This document shows positions 33,901-41,588 of a stretch of 64,000 nucleotides of DNA, one piece after another (the stretch's first letter is position 1; every line of letters begins with the position of its first letter). The translations under genes and the position numbers were made by a program. Below the pieces are notes generated by a model. It did not search any database, was not told the DNA's origin, and saw nothing but the letters and a program-made list of their open reading frames with translations. Source of the stretch: Microbacterium terrisoli. Its GTDB lineage: Bacteria > Actinomycetota > Actinomycetes > Actinomycetales > Microbacteriaceae. The stretch spans positions 2,914,001-2,978,000 of the forward strand of contig NZ_CP133019.1 of NCBI RefSeq assembly GCF_030866805.1, read 5' to 3'.

Positions 33901-34550
33901 ACCGAGTACTCCGTGACCTCGCACGTCAACTCAACGTTCGGTCGTTCAGCACGTCGGATCTCATCATCCGCCTCTCCAGGCAGGGAGGACTTGTTCCGGA
34001 GGTTGCAGACCTTGTGCGGGCCATTCTCGTCGCGAACGCCTTCGTCGGCCAACCCATCTCTGTCCAAGATTTTGTCAGCGCCGCAGACCTCGCGCAGTGG
34101 CGCGACGACGCGCTCGCAGCGTCACTTCAGTTCGGCGATTACCTATCCGTTCAGGACCGCCTTGCATGTTTCGAACTTGCGCTTGACCGCGCAGCGGATA
34201 ACCCGCTGCTCCTGGGTCGTCTCAGCTACTGTTTCGCAACGTGGGTGCTGAGTACACCGGTGGACGCGGCCATGCGCGACGGCCTGATCGCAGCCACGAT
34301 CACAGGCGTTCTTGCGAAACCCTGGCTCGATGCAGGCAAGCTGCCATTCGTCTTGGACGGCGTACGCAGCGCCTACGAGAACGATGGCAGCACGTTCGCA
34401 GCACTCGAGGGAGCAGTTCGTAGTCACTTCCGGCTTCTAGCGCGCGTCGCCGACCCCGCCACCGCAGCGATGCACATTCGCGGGCTGTTTGCGCTGACGC
34501 GTCCCGAGGAGCGCTATGTAGTCACGCAAGTGACCCTGACTACGCAATGA
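30930..34550 (+). CDS. Giant helical-repeat (TPR-like) protein with C-terminal PIN-like domain
   Basis: 1206 residues from ATG 30930 (GAAAGG five bases upstream; ATG 30897 and GTG 30855 are alternatives). Residues ~30-130: basic, helical. Residues ~150-800: repeated paired helices rich in Ala/Leu/Arg, best read as TPR/SEL1-like solenoid. Residues ~858-1015: a PIN-like nuclease fold, with strand TTVVLDTTVAF (Asp863) and LWSDDRVLRDLARQLNV (Asp990, Asp991) as acidic site residues. The last ~190 residues are helical. A large TPR-type scaffold with a PIN nuclease is known from defence-island surveys; this suggests an RNase effector held by a sensor scaffold. Not matched to any named system. Confidence 0.7.
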   Translation: MDFGGVARILAPLIGKPVLKGLARRTLAYRVARRVVRSTRRRGWNLNRRSLARVLRDRSVLEELSRSDGGGYPHSLARLRFALPRGASEEVAESLLEIVAVEYVAALPDRESAQLHVSREVGAARDEIRDVQSDIGDLGSQLDATLGFDSAMERFHPWRRQEAVEIRRGWRPIDRLARQLADPERRASVLADWSTAPPTWSESAPASVFGWLGLLATEARSDRSVAAYFFGEALDRGISPRAMWRVRLFQQLDLTAAEAATWFDPTENHPLIRAIELEAAGDREGARDQVLSWHPTETPELAQRAAILAQHALVQGDFATAVQLATEAYQERSATGAGLIAIDALFALSGTRRDSVERAGDVRTAVSLATRIRDDRRRWGIDAVPAVLAICHGKHLLDDLDGALRTCLSEPLGDATPAESASAVLVGEAIRIAARIGVDLPDTYSLGHPDEVVSAARIAAAGYAAARAGDESTAANRWVEAFDLETDPLERLELATQLAFMGVEVDTSDLVSLEPGADASEELRLIARLFRDGDAPTIALIRTRALTRRSLATALYEFHTRSGEHNLAADVMIRSARQWGEPSMWLRAAKAYAADSQHDGAVSAARQVLESNVSSLDEKRRALIILAEANSALGRWPDARTATAGLVELDPSSDDYRWAHIRVLFQAADLESALDVYRASEPRPTPRSGDEIVLLAQLHRVFGDRAIDAPSLVSASDPWREEEQVRGRVLLCVLMAPHERESSDDESDEAPSEGTLHVREAMADFTRTFPTSSLMYSVEFDPSDPLASLREALGNSPDTSELDALVVEGRAPMGFAASIHSRTYLEVILRRPTPARFFDDRALREASAAALLESMSGTTVVLDTTVAFTFALLGAPTQAELLGAVPNVVTHTSLVNDAREASLSLERESGMTVAPSESEGPMIRITPDDELVRLRTQARATFASLRLLPVVDDSAETSEHYSLPEFGGERPTWLAAVDYARASGAILWSDDRVLRDLARQLNVRSFSTSDLIIRLSRQGGLVPEVADLVRAILVANAFVGQPISVQDFVSAADLAQWRDDALAASLQFGDYLSVQDRLACFELALDRAADNPLLLGRLSYCFATWVLSTPVDAAMRDGLIAATITGVLAKPWLDAGKLPFVLDGVRSAYENDGSTFAALEGAVRSHFRLLARVADPATAAMHIRGLFALTRPEERYVVTQVTLTTQ

Positions 34551-34785
34551 GAACCTCTCTCGGCGGGTCACTGCCCACGAGCGAAGACAAGAGCTCGCTT
34601 GCTCGCTACTAGCGCTCGATACTCTCGACCTGCTGAGTAGCGCAGCATTGGCGGCCCGCTGAATCGTCGCTGATCGCGCGGTCCACGGTCCTCTTGAGCG
34701 AGGCACGGCCGGACCTGGCGCGTCGCGACGATGTGCGCACCGACCGAAAGCTTCCCGTCGCGCCGATGCCCGAGAACCCGGCACG

Positions 34786-35157
34786 TTAGCCTGCGCGATG
34801 AAGGCGCGTCAAACGTTCGGCCCAGTGGGCGGTTGTCCGTTTCATGAGAGCCTGTCGGCTCAGGTTCGTGCGTGCGCTGAGCGTCGTCCAGTTGTGCCCG
34901 TTGTGACGTAGCCACTCGACCAGTTCATCGCGTTCGCGCAGGAGTCGGGTCTGCTCGCGGTGGAGCTTCTCCAGTTCTCGGGAGAGTGCGCTGAGGCGAT
35001 CGAGCGCGACGGAGCCGCTCCCCCATTTCCGAGTTAGGCGAGTATCCGCTGCAGCGCGTTCAGGTGCCTCGCGGCTTTCAAGTTCCGCCGCCTCGCGGGC
35101 GACTTCATCTCGGGCACGAGCAGTCTCTCGCTTTGCTTGTCGTCGACCCTTGACCAC
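34786..35157 (-). CDS. Coiled-coil protein with C-terminal HTH
   Basis: 123 residues from GTG 35157. Residues ~5-85 are highly charged with heptad-like Leu spacing (LDRLSALSRELEKLHREQTRLLRERDEL). Residues ~86-118 read as a helix-turn-helix (WLRHNGHNWTTLSARTNLSRQALMKR). CAACCT lies six bases before the GTG, near the leaderless consensus. Placed beside the integrase remnant, it could be an excisionase-like or regulatory protein of the element, but similar small coiled-coil HTH proteins are also found elsewhere. Confidence 0.55.
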   Translation of the reverse strand: MVKGRRQAKRETARARDEVAREAAELESREAPERAAADTRLTRKWGSGSVALDRLSALSRELEKLHREQTRLLRERDELVEWLRHNGHNWTTLSARTNLSRQALMKRTTAHWAERLTRLHRAG

Positions 35158-35188
35158 GTAACCAGGTTGTCATTCTGCACCAATCGGG

Positions 35189-35353
35189 ATGCTGGGCCAC
35201 AGCTCCGCGGCGATGACGCTCGACGTGTACTCGGATCTGTTCGAGAACGATCTCGACACGCTCTCGAAGCGCCTCAACGACGCTGCGCTGAACTCGTCCT
35301 TCCCGAGCGCGTTCGGGGCGAAGGCACCCGACGCTCGCCCGGGGATCGAGTAG
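35189..35353 (+). pseudogene. Tyrosine integrase, C-terminal remnant
   Basis: 54 codons to TAG 35351-35353. MLGHSSAAMTLDVYSDLFEN is the hallmark end of phage-type integrases: the conserved LGH histidine and the Tyr of DVY as catalytic nucleophile, followed by the usual short charged tail. The rest of the integrase (N-terminal arm-binding domain and the Arg/Lys active-site residues) is missing, so the element cannot move by itself. Its position 136 bp from the tRNA-Ser attachment site identifies it as the island's own integrase. Confidence 0.88.
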
Positions 35354-35400
35354 CGACCCGACTGAGACGACGACATTCGTCGGTCTCGCGAAGCGCGGGT

Positions 35401-35420
35401 CTTCCAGAATTCTTCCAGAA
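35401..35420 (+). repeat. Candidate integrase arm-type sites, right
   Basis: Two copies of CTTCCAGAA at 11-bp spacing (35401-35409, 35412-35420), one helical turn apart, between the integrase remnant and the tRNA. The first 17 bases match 16677-16693 at the left end of the island with one mismatch. Confidence 0.5.
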
Positions 35421-35488
35421 CGACCCGATTCGAGTGCTGGAGGGCCTTCGAGACCCCTGAAAACACGCGGAATCTCGCAGAAGAAGTG

Positions 35489-35580
35489 TGGCGGAGACGG
35501 AGGGATTTGAACCCTCGGTCCCCTTGCGAGGACTCCACCTTAGCAGGGTGGTGCACTAGGCCTGACTATGCGACGTCTCC
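35489..35580 (-). tRNA. tRNA-Ser (GCT)
   Basis: Complete class II tRNA read on the minus strand: acceptor stem GGAGACG/CGTCTCC, D-arm, anticodon stem-loop CCACC-CTGCTAA-GGTGG with anticodon GCT (serine AGC/AGU), a long variable arm (GTCCTCGCAAGGGGAC) and T-arm with GGTTCAAATC. CCA is encoded. Its 3' 22 bp form the right attachment site of the island; the gene is intact, as normal for tRNA-targeted integration. Confidence 0.95.
35490..35511 (-). repeat. Right attachment site within tRNA-Ser(GCT)
   Basis: The 3' end of the tRNA gene, repeated at 16525-16546 with one mismatch. With the left copy it defines the 19-kb island. Confidence 0.82.
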
Positions 35581-35727
35581 CCGCATTCGATACCCGAAGG
35601 CGCGAACGCGTCTGTCCATGATAACCGGTCCGCGCACCCGCCACGAACCGCGCCGAGGCCGAGTCCGGATGCCGCGAAACGAGCCGAGAGCCCGGGCCGA
35701 GGCATCCCGCACCGAACGCCACCCGGG

Positions 35728-36996
35728 TCAGCCGTTGCCGTTCGAGCAGGTCTGCTCGGCCGCCGTCTGGCCGGCGATCGAGGACGGCAGCTTCACCCCT
35801 GAACTCGATGTCGATCGTGACGGCGACGGGTGCGGCGAGCCCGACGACGAGACGGACGAAGACGGACCCGGCGACGCTTTCGGCTTCTCGACGATCACGC
35901 CGTTGCCCTGGCTCGCGCCGCCGGTGAGCACGAGCCGCTTGTTCGCGGCCAGTGCCACCCACAGCGCCTGCGCGGCCGGCTCGTTGGGCACGACCCGGTT
36001 CGGGTCGGCAGGGTCGTCCATCGTCGGGTACTGCACGAACACGATCTGATCGAACGGCACGCTCTTGACCGCCAGCGCGATCTGCACGAGCGTGAGCGGG
36101 TCGGTCAGGCTCTTGCTCGGAGTGATGTTCTGCACGGCGGCGGTTGCCAGCTGCAGCAGAACCGCCGGGTTCGACAGCGTGCCCTGACTCATCAGCTTGC
36201 GCGCCAGGCGCGACAGGTACTGCTGCTGGTTCGAGATGCGACCGAGGTCTCCCCCGTCGCCCACCCCATGCCGGGTGCGCAGGAACTGCAGCGCGGTCAT
36301 CCCCGAGATCGTGTGGTCACCCGGCGACAGGTGCAGGTGCGTGTACGGGTCGTCGATGCCGTTGGCCACGCACACGGTCACTCCGCCGATCACGTCGGTG
36401 AGCTGGATCACCCCTCCCCACGTGATCCTCGCCGCATACGGGATCGTCAGCCCGGTCAGGTGCGACACCGTCTTCACGACGCACGAGAGTCCGCCGTAAC
36501 CGTAGGTGGAGTTGAGCATGGATGCCGCCGTCGCCGGCGCCGTGGATCCGTCGGGGCGCCGGCAACTCGGCGTGGGGATCACGAGGTCACGGGGAATCGA
36601 GATCACCGTCACGCGTCGCGGGCTCGCCGAGATGTGCACGAGCAGGTTGACGTCGTTGCGCTCGCCGACGGCATCCTGCCCCTTGCACCGGCCGCCGAAC
36701 AACGGCGCGAACGAGGCCTCACACACATCGGTCCCCGCCAGGAACAGGTTGACGCCGCCCGCGATCGCTCCGACGTCGGGCGGGGCGGAGCCCTGTCCCT
36801 CGAGGTCGACCGCATGCGCCGAGAATGTCGACCCGAGCTCGAACGCCGCGTAGGCGGCGACGCCGGATGCCGAGACCACCACGACGGCCACCACGACAGC
36901 GACCAGCTTCAGCACCTGCCGCAGCGGTCGCGGCGACGGGTTCTGCGCATGCTGACCGACGGGGCGCTGCACCCGGGTGAGGGGATCGGTGCGCAC
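35728..36996 (-). CDS. LytR-CpsA-Psr (LCP) family cell-wall glycopolymer ligase
   Basis: 422 residues from GTG 36996 (GAGAGG upstream; GTG 37017 is the alternative). A cytoplasmic N-terminus and one membrane span (~residues 28-50) lead to the extracytoplasmic LCP domain: ERNDVNLLVHI, ISIPRDLVI with the conserved Arg, LTDVIGGVTVCV, and the QFLRTRHGVGDGGDLGRISNQQ block with the active-site Arg/Asp residues. A Ser/Pro-rich C-terminal tail follows. LCP enzymes transfer glycopolymers from lipid carriers to peptidoglycan. Monocistronic, just outside the island. Confidence 0.9.
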   Translation of the reverse strand: MRTDPLTRVQRPVGQHAQNPSPRPLRQVLKLVAVVVAVVVVSASGVAAYAAFELGSTFSAHAVDLEGQGSAPPDVGAIAGGVNLFLAGTDVCEASFAPLFGGRCKGQDAVGERNDVNLLVHISASPRRVTVISIPRDLVIPTPSCRRPDGSTAPATAASMLNSTYGYGGLSCVVKTVSHLTGLTIPYAARITWGGVIQLTDVIGGVTVCVANGIDDPYTHLHLSPGDHTISGMTALQFLRTRHGVGDGGDLGRISNQQQYLSRLARKLMSQGTLSNPAVLLQLATAAVQNITPSKSLTDPLTLVQIALAVKSVPFDQIVFVQYPTMDDPADPNRVVPNEPAAQALWVALAANKRLVLTGGASQGNGVIVEKPKASPGPSSSVSSSGSPHPSPSRSTSSSGVKLPSSIAGQTAAEQTCSNGNG

Positions 36997-37067
36997 GCGT
37001 GACCTCTCGTCGACCACGCCGCCGGGACGTCCGGGGCGACGGGTTCGATCGGCACACCATCAGATTG

Positions 37068-37152
37068 CGGAGGGTGTGGGATTCGAACCCACGGGACATT
37101 GCTGCCCACTGGTTTTCAAGACCAGATCCTTCGGCCGCTCGGACAACCCTCC
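37068..37152 (-). tRNA. tRNA-Ser (TGA)
   Basis: 85-nt class II tRNA on the minus strand: acceptor GGAGGGT/ACCCTCC, anticodon loop CTTGAAA with anticodon TGA (serine UCA family), long variable arm and GGTTCGAATCC T-loop. CCA is not encoded. It lies upstream of the LCP gene and only 1.5 kb from tRNA-Ser(GCT). Confidence 0.93.
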
Positions 37153-37312
37153 CCGGCGGGCAGGCCACCGGAACGGATCGAGTCTAGTCGACCGCCGGTG
37201 ACCCGGCCGCTCCAACATCGTGAGCATGCGCCCACTGACTGGAGGGGCGCTATGGGTCATGCGAGCGGCGGCTGTGGGCGACCTGAACGGATGTTCTGGA
37301 CGCCGCCGAGGC

Positions 37313-38173
37313 TCACAGCGCGCCGAGCACCGCCGCAGCGCCGCCGTCGGCCACCGACAGCGTCGTCTCGCCCGCGGCATCCCGCACTTCTTGCGGCCCC
37401 TGCGCCATCGCCACGGCCCGGCCGCCGTACTCGAGCGCCCACCGGAACATGCCGAGGTCGTTGCGTCCATCGCCGATCACCAGCAGGCGGTCCCGCTCGA
37501 TGCCCAGCCACTCCCGCACGCGTTCGAGACCGCTGGCCTTGTCGACGCCCATCGGCGCGATGTCCAGCCACGCGGTCCAGCCGATCGCATACGAGACCTG
37601 GTTCAGCCCGATCCGGTGCACCAGCTCGATGAAGTCCTGCTCGGTGTGCCCCGGCGAGACGACGACCACACGCGAGACAGGCTGCACGCCGAGCTCGTCG
37701 AAGGCCACCTGCTGCGCGTCGGCGAGGTTCCAGTCATCCATCGTGCCGGTGTACAGGCGATGCCCGTCGGCGCGCTCGACCATGTAGTGCGCGTCGGGAA
37801 CGTTCTCGCGCAGCATGCCCAGCACCTGCGCGGGATCGAACGTCTCGGTGTGGAACCGCTCGTAGGCGGCCAACCCCTCGTCCGTGCGGCGCATCACCAC
37901 GGCGCCGTTGGAGCACACGACGTATTCGGGCGACAGATCCAGGGCCGCGAGGATGCCGCGGGTGCCCTCCCAGCTGCGCCCTGTGGCCAGCAGCACCTCG
38001 TGACCTGCACGTCGCGCGTGGGCCACGGCATCCACGATTCCAGGGCTCAGGGATTCGTCCTCGAGGATCACCGTGCCGTCGACATCGAGCGCGATGAGCA
38101 TGCGGGTCGATGCCCGCACAGCGACATCGTCGACGTCACCGGCTTCGGGAAGGCTGTCGGAGAGGCTGGTCAC
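37313..38173 (-). CDS. HAD-superfamily hydrolase (Cof-type phosphatase)
   Basis: 286 residues. Motif I is DVDGT (near residue 27), motif II in ATGRSWEG, the lysine is in GVDKASGL, and motif IV is [12 protein letters not shown], the layout of Cof/type IIB phosphatases acting on small sugar phosphates or flavin nucleotides. GTG 38173 overlaps the serS stop in a GTGA junction, so the gene is coupled to seryl-tRNA synthetase, an arrangement common in actinobacteria. Physiological substrate unknown. Confidence 0.9.
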   Translation of the reverse strand: MTSLSDSLPEAGDVDDVAVRASTRMLIALDVDGTVILEDESLSPGIVDAVAHARRAGHEVLLATGRSWEGTRGILAALDLSPEYVVCSNGAVVMRRTDEGLAAYERFHTETFDPAQVLGMLRENVPDAHYMVERADGHRLYTGTMDDWNLADAQQVAFDELGVQPVSRVVVVSPGHTEQDFIELVHRIGLNQVSYAIGWTAWLDIAPMGVDKASGLERVREWLGIERDRLLVIGDGRNDLGMFRWALEYGGRAVAMAQGPQEVRDAAGETTLSVADGGAAAVLGAL

Positions 38174-39435
38174 GCCACGGGCTCCAGCACCGCGAGGCCG
38201 CCCAGGAACGGGCGCAGCACCTCGGGCACCACGACGGAGCCGTCGGCTTGCTGGTGCGTCTCGAGGATGGCGACGATCCAGCGGGTCGTGGCCAGCGTGC
38301 CGTTCAATGTCGCCACCGGCTGCGTCTTGCCGCCGTCGGGACGGTAGCGGATGTCGAGCCGCCGCGCCTGGAACGTCGTGCAGTTCGAGGTCGAGGTGAG
38401 CTCGCGGTAGGCGTCCTGGGTGGGCACCCACGCCTCGATGTCGTACTTGCGCGCCGCCGAGGAGCCGAGGTCGCCCGCGGCCACGTCGATCACCCGGTAC
38501 GACAGGCCCAGATCCTGCAGCATGCGCTCCTGCATCGCGACCAGCCGCAGGTGCTCGGCCTCGGCGTCGTCGGGCGTCGTGTAGACGAACATCTCGAGCT
38601 TGTTGAACTGGTGCACCCGGATGATGCCCCGGGTGTCCTTGCCGTACGAACCGGCCTCGCTGCGATAGCACGTCGACCAGCCGGCGTAGCGCTTGGCCCC
38701 GGCGGACAGATCGAGGATCTCGCCCATGTGATAGCCGGCCAGCGGCACCTCGCTCGTGCCGACCAGGTACAGGTCCTGCTTCTCGAGCAGGTACACCTCG
38801 TCGGAGTGCTGGCCGAGAAATCCCGTGCCCTCCATGACCTCGGGCCGCACGAGCGTGGGCGGGATCATCGGGACGAACCCGGCCTCGACGGCACGGTTCA
38901 GCGCCAGCGACATGAGTGCGTACTCCAGGCGCGCGCCGACGCCCTTGAGGAAGTAGAAGCGGCTGCCCGAGACCTTCGTGCCGCGTTCCATGTCGATCGC
39001 GTCGAGCTTCTCGCCGATCTCGAGGTGGTCCAGCGGAGTGAAGTCGAATGTGGGGATCTCGCCGTGCGTGCGCAGGGTCGTGAAGTTCTCTTCACCGCCG
39101 GCGGGCACATCATCGATCACGATGTTCTCGATCTGCTGCAGCACCTGGTGCGCGTGCTGCTCGGCGGCCGTCACTGCCTGCTGGGCCTCTTTGACGCGGG
39201 TGCTCAGGTCTTTGGCCGCCGCCACCAGCGCCGGCTTGTCCTCCTTGGGCGCGGATGCCACCAGCTTGCCGTGCGCGTTCTGCTCGGCGCGCAGCTGCTC
39301 GTACGCGGTGATCGCCGCACGGCGGTCCGCATCTGCCGCGAGCGCGGCATCCACCGCCTGCGACGATTCGCCCCGCTTGACCTGTGAGCGCCTGACAAGG
39401 TCGGGATTCTCGCGGAGGAGTACGGGATCGATCAT
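38170..39435 (-). CDS. serS: Seryl-tRNA synthetase
   Basis: Charges tRNA-Ser with serine; both tRNA-Ser genes of the window lie within 4 kb downstream. 421 residues, usual bacterial length. An N-terminal coiled-coil arm (~residues 30-105) that grips the long variable arm is followed by the class II catalytic core, with motif 2 [14 protein letters not shown] and motif 3 containing a [17 protein letters not shown] strand. ATG 39435 is leaderless (TAGACT exactly six bases upstream). Overlaps the HAD gene downstream. Confidence 0.97.
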   Translation of the reverse strand: MIDPVLLRENPDLVRRSQVKRGESSQAVDAALAADADRRAAITAYEQLRAEQNAHGKLVASAPKEDKPALVAAAKDLSTRVKEAQQAVTAAEQHAHQVLQQIENIVIDDVPAGGEENFTTLRTHGEIPTFDFTPLDHLEIGEKLDAIDMERGTKVSGSRFYFLKGVGARLEYALMSLALNRAVEAGFVPMIPPTLVRPEVMEGTGFLGQHSDEVYLLEKQDLYLVGTSEVPLAGYHMGEILDLSAGAKRYAGWSTCYRSEAGSYGKDTRGIIRVHQFNKLEMFVYTTPDDAEAEHLRLVAMQERMLQDLGLSYRVIDVAAGDLGSSAARKYDIEAWVPTQDAYRELTSTSNCTTFQARRLDIRYRPDGGKTQPVATLNGTLATTRWIVAILETHQQADGSVVVPEVLRPFLGGLAVLEPVA

Positions 39436-39490
39436 CAGACAAGTCTAGCCAGCGGGGCTGAGCCGCCCGCGCGGCCGGTATCGTGGGGCC

Positions 39491-40477
39491 ATGCCGGACG
39501 GTCAGCAGCGCACGCGCCGCTGCGCGCTGATCTACAACCCCGTCAAGGCGGATCCCGCACGACTGCGCAGCCACGTCGCGAAGGCCGCACGCGCCGCGGG
39601 CTGGCAAGCGCCGCTGTACTACGAGACCACGCCGGAAGATCTGGGGCAGGATGTCACGGCCCGCGCCCTGCACGAAGGGGTCGACGCCGTGCTCGTGGCC
39701 GGTGGCGACGGCACCGTCCGAGCGGTGTCGGAGGCGCTGATCGGCAGCCGCACGCCCCTGACGATCGTGCCCAGCGGCACCGGCAACCTGCTCGCGCGCA
39801 ACCTCGCACTGCCCCTGACCGACCCCGATGCGGCGATCGCGGCCGCGTTCACCGGCGAGCGCTGTGCGATCGACATCGGCATGATGCAGCTGACCCGTGA
39901 GGACGGCACGACCGACGAGCATGCGTTCGTGGTGCTGGGCGGCGTCGGTCTGGACGCCGCGATGATCGCCAACACCCGCACGAACCTGAAGAAGACGATG
40001 GGATGGGTGGCCTACATCGACGGCGCCGCCCGATCGCTGCCGAAGGCGAGGTCGTTCCGCGTCGTGTACCAGCTGATCGAGCGCCGGCTGCACACCACGA
40101 AGATCCACAGCATGATGTTCGCGAACTGCGGCGACCTGCCGGCCGGCATCGCGCTGGTGCCCGGCGCCTCGGTGGTCGACGGCATGTTGGATGTCGCCAT
40201 CATCCAGCCGACGGGCTGGTTCGGCTGGCTCGGCGTCTGGCGCAAAGTGTGGTGGGACAACAGCGTCATGCGGCGTGCCCGCACCGACCGGCACGCCGTT
40301 GAGCGCCGCCACGACTCATCGGTGCACTATCTGCGCGGCACCTCCATCGACGCGGCCGTCGACATCCCCCAGCCCGTGCAGATCGACGGCGACGAGTTCG
40401 GCCGCGCCGTGCGCATCACCGCTCGGGTGCTGCCCGGCCAGCTGCTGCTGTCGGTGCCGGTGACGGTGACGCACTGA
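39491..40477 (+). CDS. Diacylglycerol/sphingosine kinase-family lipid kinase
   Basis: 328 residues with the DAGK catalytic signature: ALIYNPVKA at the start, VAGGDGTVRAVSEAL near residue 75 (nucleotide binding), PSGTGNLLARNLALPL near residue 95 and FVVLGGVGLDA. It phosphorylates a lipid alcohol such as diacylglycerol or undecaprenol-like substrate. Leaderless: TATCGT six bases before ATG 39491. Divergent from serS with a short 55-bp gap containing both leaderless promoters. Confidence 0.9.
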   Translation: MPDGQQRTRRCALIYNPVKADPARLRSHVAKAARAAGWQAPLYYETTPEDLGQDVTARALHEGVDAVLVAGGDGTVRAVSEALIGSRTPLTIVPSGTGNLLARNLALPLTDPDAAIAAAFTGERCAIDIGMMQLTREDGTTDEHAFVVLGGVGLDAAMIANTRTNLKKTMGWVAYIDGAARSLPKARSFRVVYQLIERRLHTTKIHSMMFANCGDLPAGIALVPGASVVDGMLDVAIIQPTGWFGWLGVWRKVWWDNSVMRRARTDRHAVERRHDSSVHYLRGTSIDAAVDIPQPVQIDGDEFGRAVRITARVLPGQLLLSVPVTVTH

Positions 40478-40517
40478 CCCGGGAATGGAGCAGGCCTCGC
40501 AGGGGTTGCCACCAGAG

Positions 40518-41570
40518 ATGAGTACTCTGCCCAGCCCTGCCCTGTCCGTCCTCGACCTCGTGCCGGTGCGCACCGGGCAGACCAGTGCACAGGCGGTCGC
40601 GGCATCCCTCGCCCTGGTCTCCCGCGCCGAAGAACTCGGACTGCGCCGCTACTGGTTCGCCGAGCACCACAACATGCCGGCCGTCGCCTCCACCACTCCG
40701 CCCGTGCTGACCGCGGCCGCCGCCGCGCGCACGCACACCATTCGGGTGGGGTCGGGCGGGGTCATGCTGCCCAACCACTCACCGCTCATCGTCGCCGAGC
40801 AGTTCGCCGCACTCGAGGCGCTGGCACCGGGACGCATCGATCTGGGCATCGGCCGGGCCCCGGGCAGCGATCCGGTCATCACGCAGCTGCTGCGCATGTC
40901 GGGCACCACCAGCGACGTCGAGCGCTTCCCCGAGCACGTGCGCGACATCGCACGTCTGGCCAGTCCCGAGGGCGCCGCGCTGCAGTTCTCGAACGGGCAC
41001 ACCTACGACGTGCACGCGACACCCGCGGCGACCGGGTCCCCGAAAGTCTGGCTGCTGGGATCCAGCGACTATTCGGCGCAGCTCGCGGCGTCATTCGGCC
41101 TGCCGTACGTGTTCGCCAACCACTTCGCCGGCGAGGGACTCGAGCGCGCACTGGGTCTGTATCGCAGTCAGTACCAGCCGTCCGAGGCGCACCCCGAGCC
41201 ACAGACGTTCCTGACGGTGAACGCGATCGCGGCTCCTACGCACGAAGAGGCCGAGGCCCGCGCACTGCCACAGCTGCGCAGCATGGCACGGCTGCGCACC
41301 AACCAGCCGATGCAACCGCTCGAGTCGGTCGAACAGGCCCAGGCGACGCCGATGGACGGCCTCGCGCAGACGATCATCGACGCGATGCGCGCGAAGTGGT
41401 TCGTGGGCACCGGCGCCGAGGTCGCCGAGCAGCTGCGCGCCTTCGCCGCGAAGTGGGAGGTCGACGAGGTCATGCTCTCGCCCATCGCCGGCTCGTATGA
41501 GAGCGAGCCGATGGATGCCGCACCCGGCCGCACGCAGACGCTCGAGCTGCTGACGGCCGAACTGGCCTGA
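40518..41570 (+). CDS. LLM-class flavin-dependent oxidoreductase (MsnO8/luciferase-like)
   Basis: 350 residues of the bacterial-luciferase TIM-barrel fold. N-terminal LSVLDLVPV, RYWFAEHHNMPA, and IDLGIGRAPGSDP mark the alkanal-monooxygenase-like subgroup that uses FMN/F420. I prefer ATG 40518 (homologue-like MSTLPSPALSVLDL start); ATG 40485 would add 11 residues. Follows the lipid kinase gene by 40 bp and may be cotranscribed. Substrate unknown. Confidence 0.87.
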   Translation: MSTLPSPALSVLDLVPVRTGQTSAQAVAASLALVSRAEELGLRRYWFAEHHNMPAVASTTPPVLTAAAAARTHTIRVGSGGVMLPNHSPLIVAEQFAALEALAPGRIDLGIGRAPGSDPVITQLLRMSGTTSDVERFPEHVRDIARLASPEGAALQFSNGHTYDVHATPAATGSPKVWLLGSSDYSAQLAASFGLPYVFANHFAGEGLERALGLYRSQYQPSEAHPEPQTFLTVNAIAAPTHEEAEARALPQLRSMARLRTNQPMQPLESVEQAQATPMDGLAQTIIDAMRAKWFVGTGAEVAEQLRAFAAKWEVDEVMLSPIAGSYESEPMDAAPGRTQTLELLTAELA

Positions 41571-41588
41571 GGCCTGAGGCCTCAGGCC
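41571..41588. terminator. Palindrome between convergent gene ends
   Basis: GGCCTGAGGCCTCAGGCC, a perfect 18-bp palindrome between and overlapping the stop codons of the oxidoreductase and pheA genes; it can fold as a 7-bp stem with a 4-nt loop. Probable bidirectional transcription end signal, without a U-run. Confidence 0.5.

Larger units (their letters stand above)
16525..35511. mobile_element. Genomic island integrated in tRNA-Ser(GCT), defence-type cargo
   Basis: About 19 kb bounded by a 22-bp direct repeat (21 identical) of the tRNA-Ser 3' end. The intact tRNA is at the right end and a truncated tyrosine integrase reading toward it lies 136 bp inside. An orphan terminator lies just outside the left end. 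Base composition looks visibly lower in G+C than the flanks, and several genes are frameshifted or truncated. Cargo includes TIR-like, PD-(D/E)XK, GIY-YIG and PIN proteins. No replication, relaxase or capsid genes are seen, so it is a non-conjugative island, now probably immobile. Confidence 0.85.

Noticed and set aside
16525..35511. Prophage or conjugative element
   Set aside because: No capsid, terminase, portal, relaxase or type IV secretion genes are visible; only an integrase remnant and cargo.
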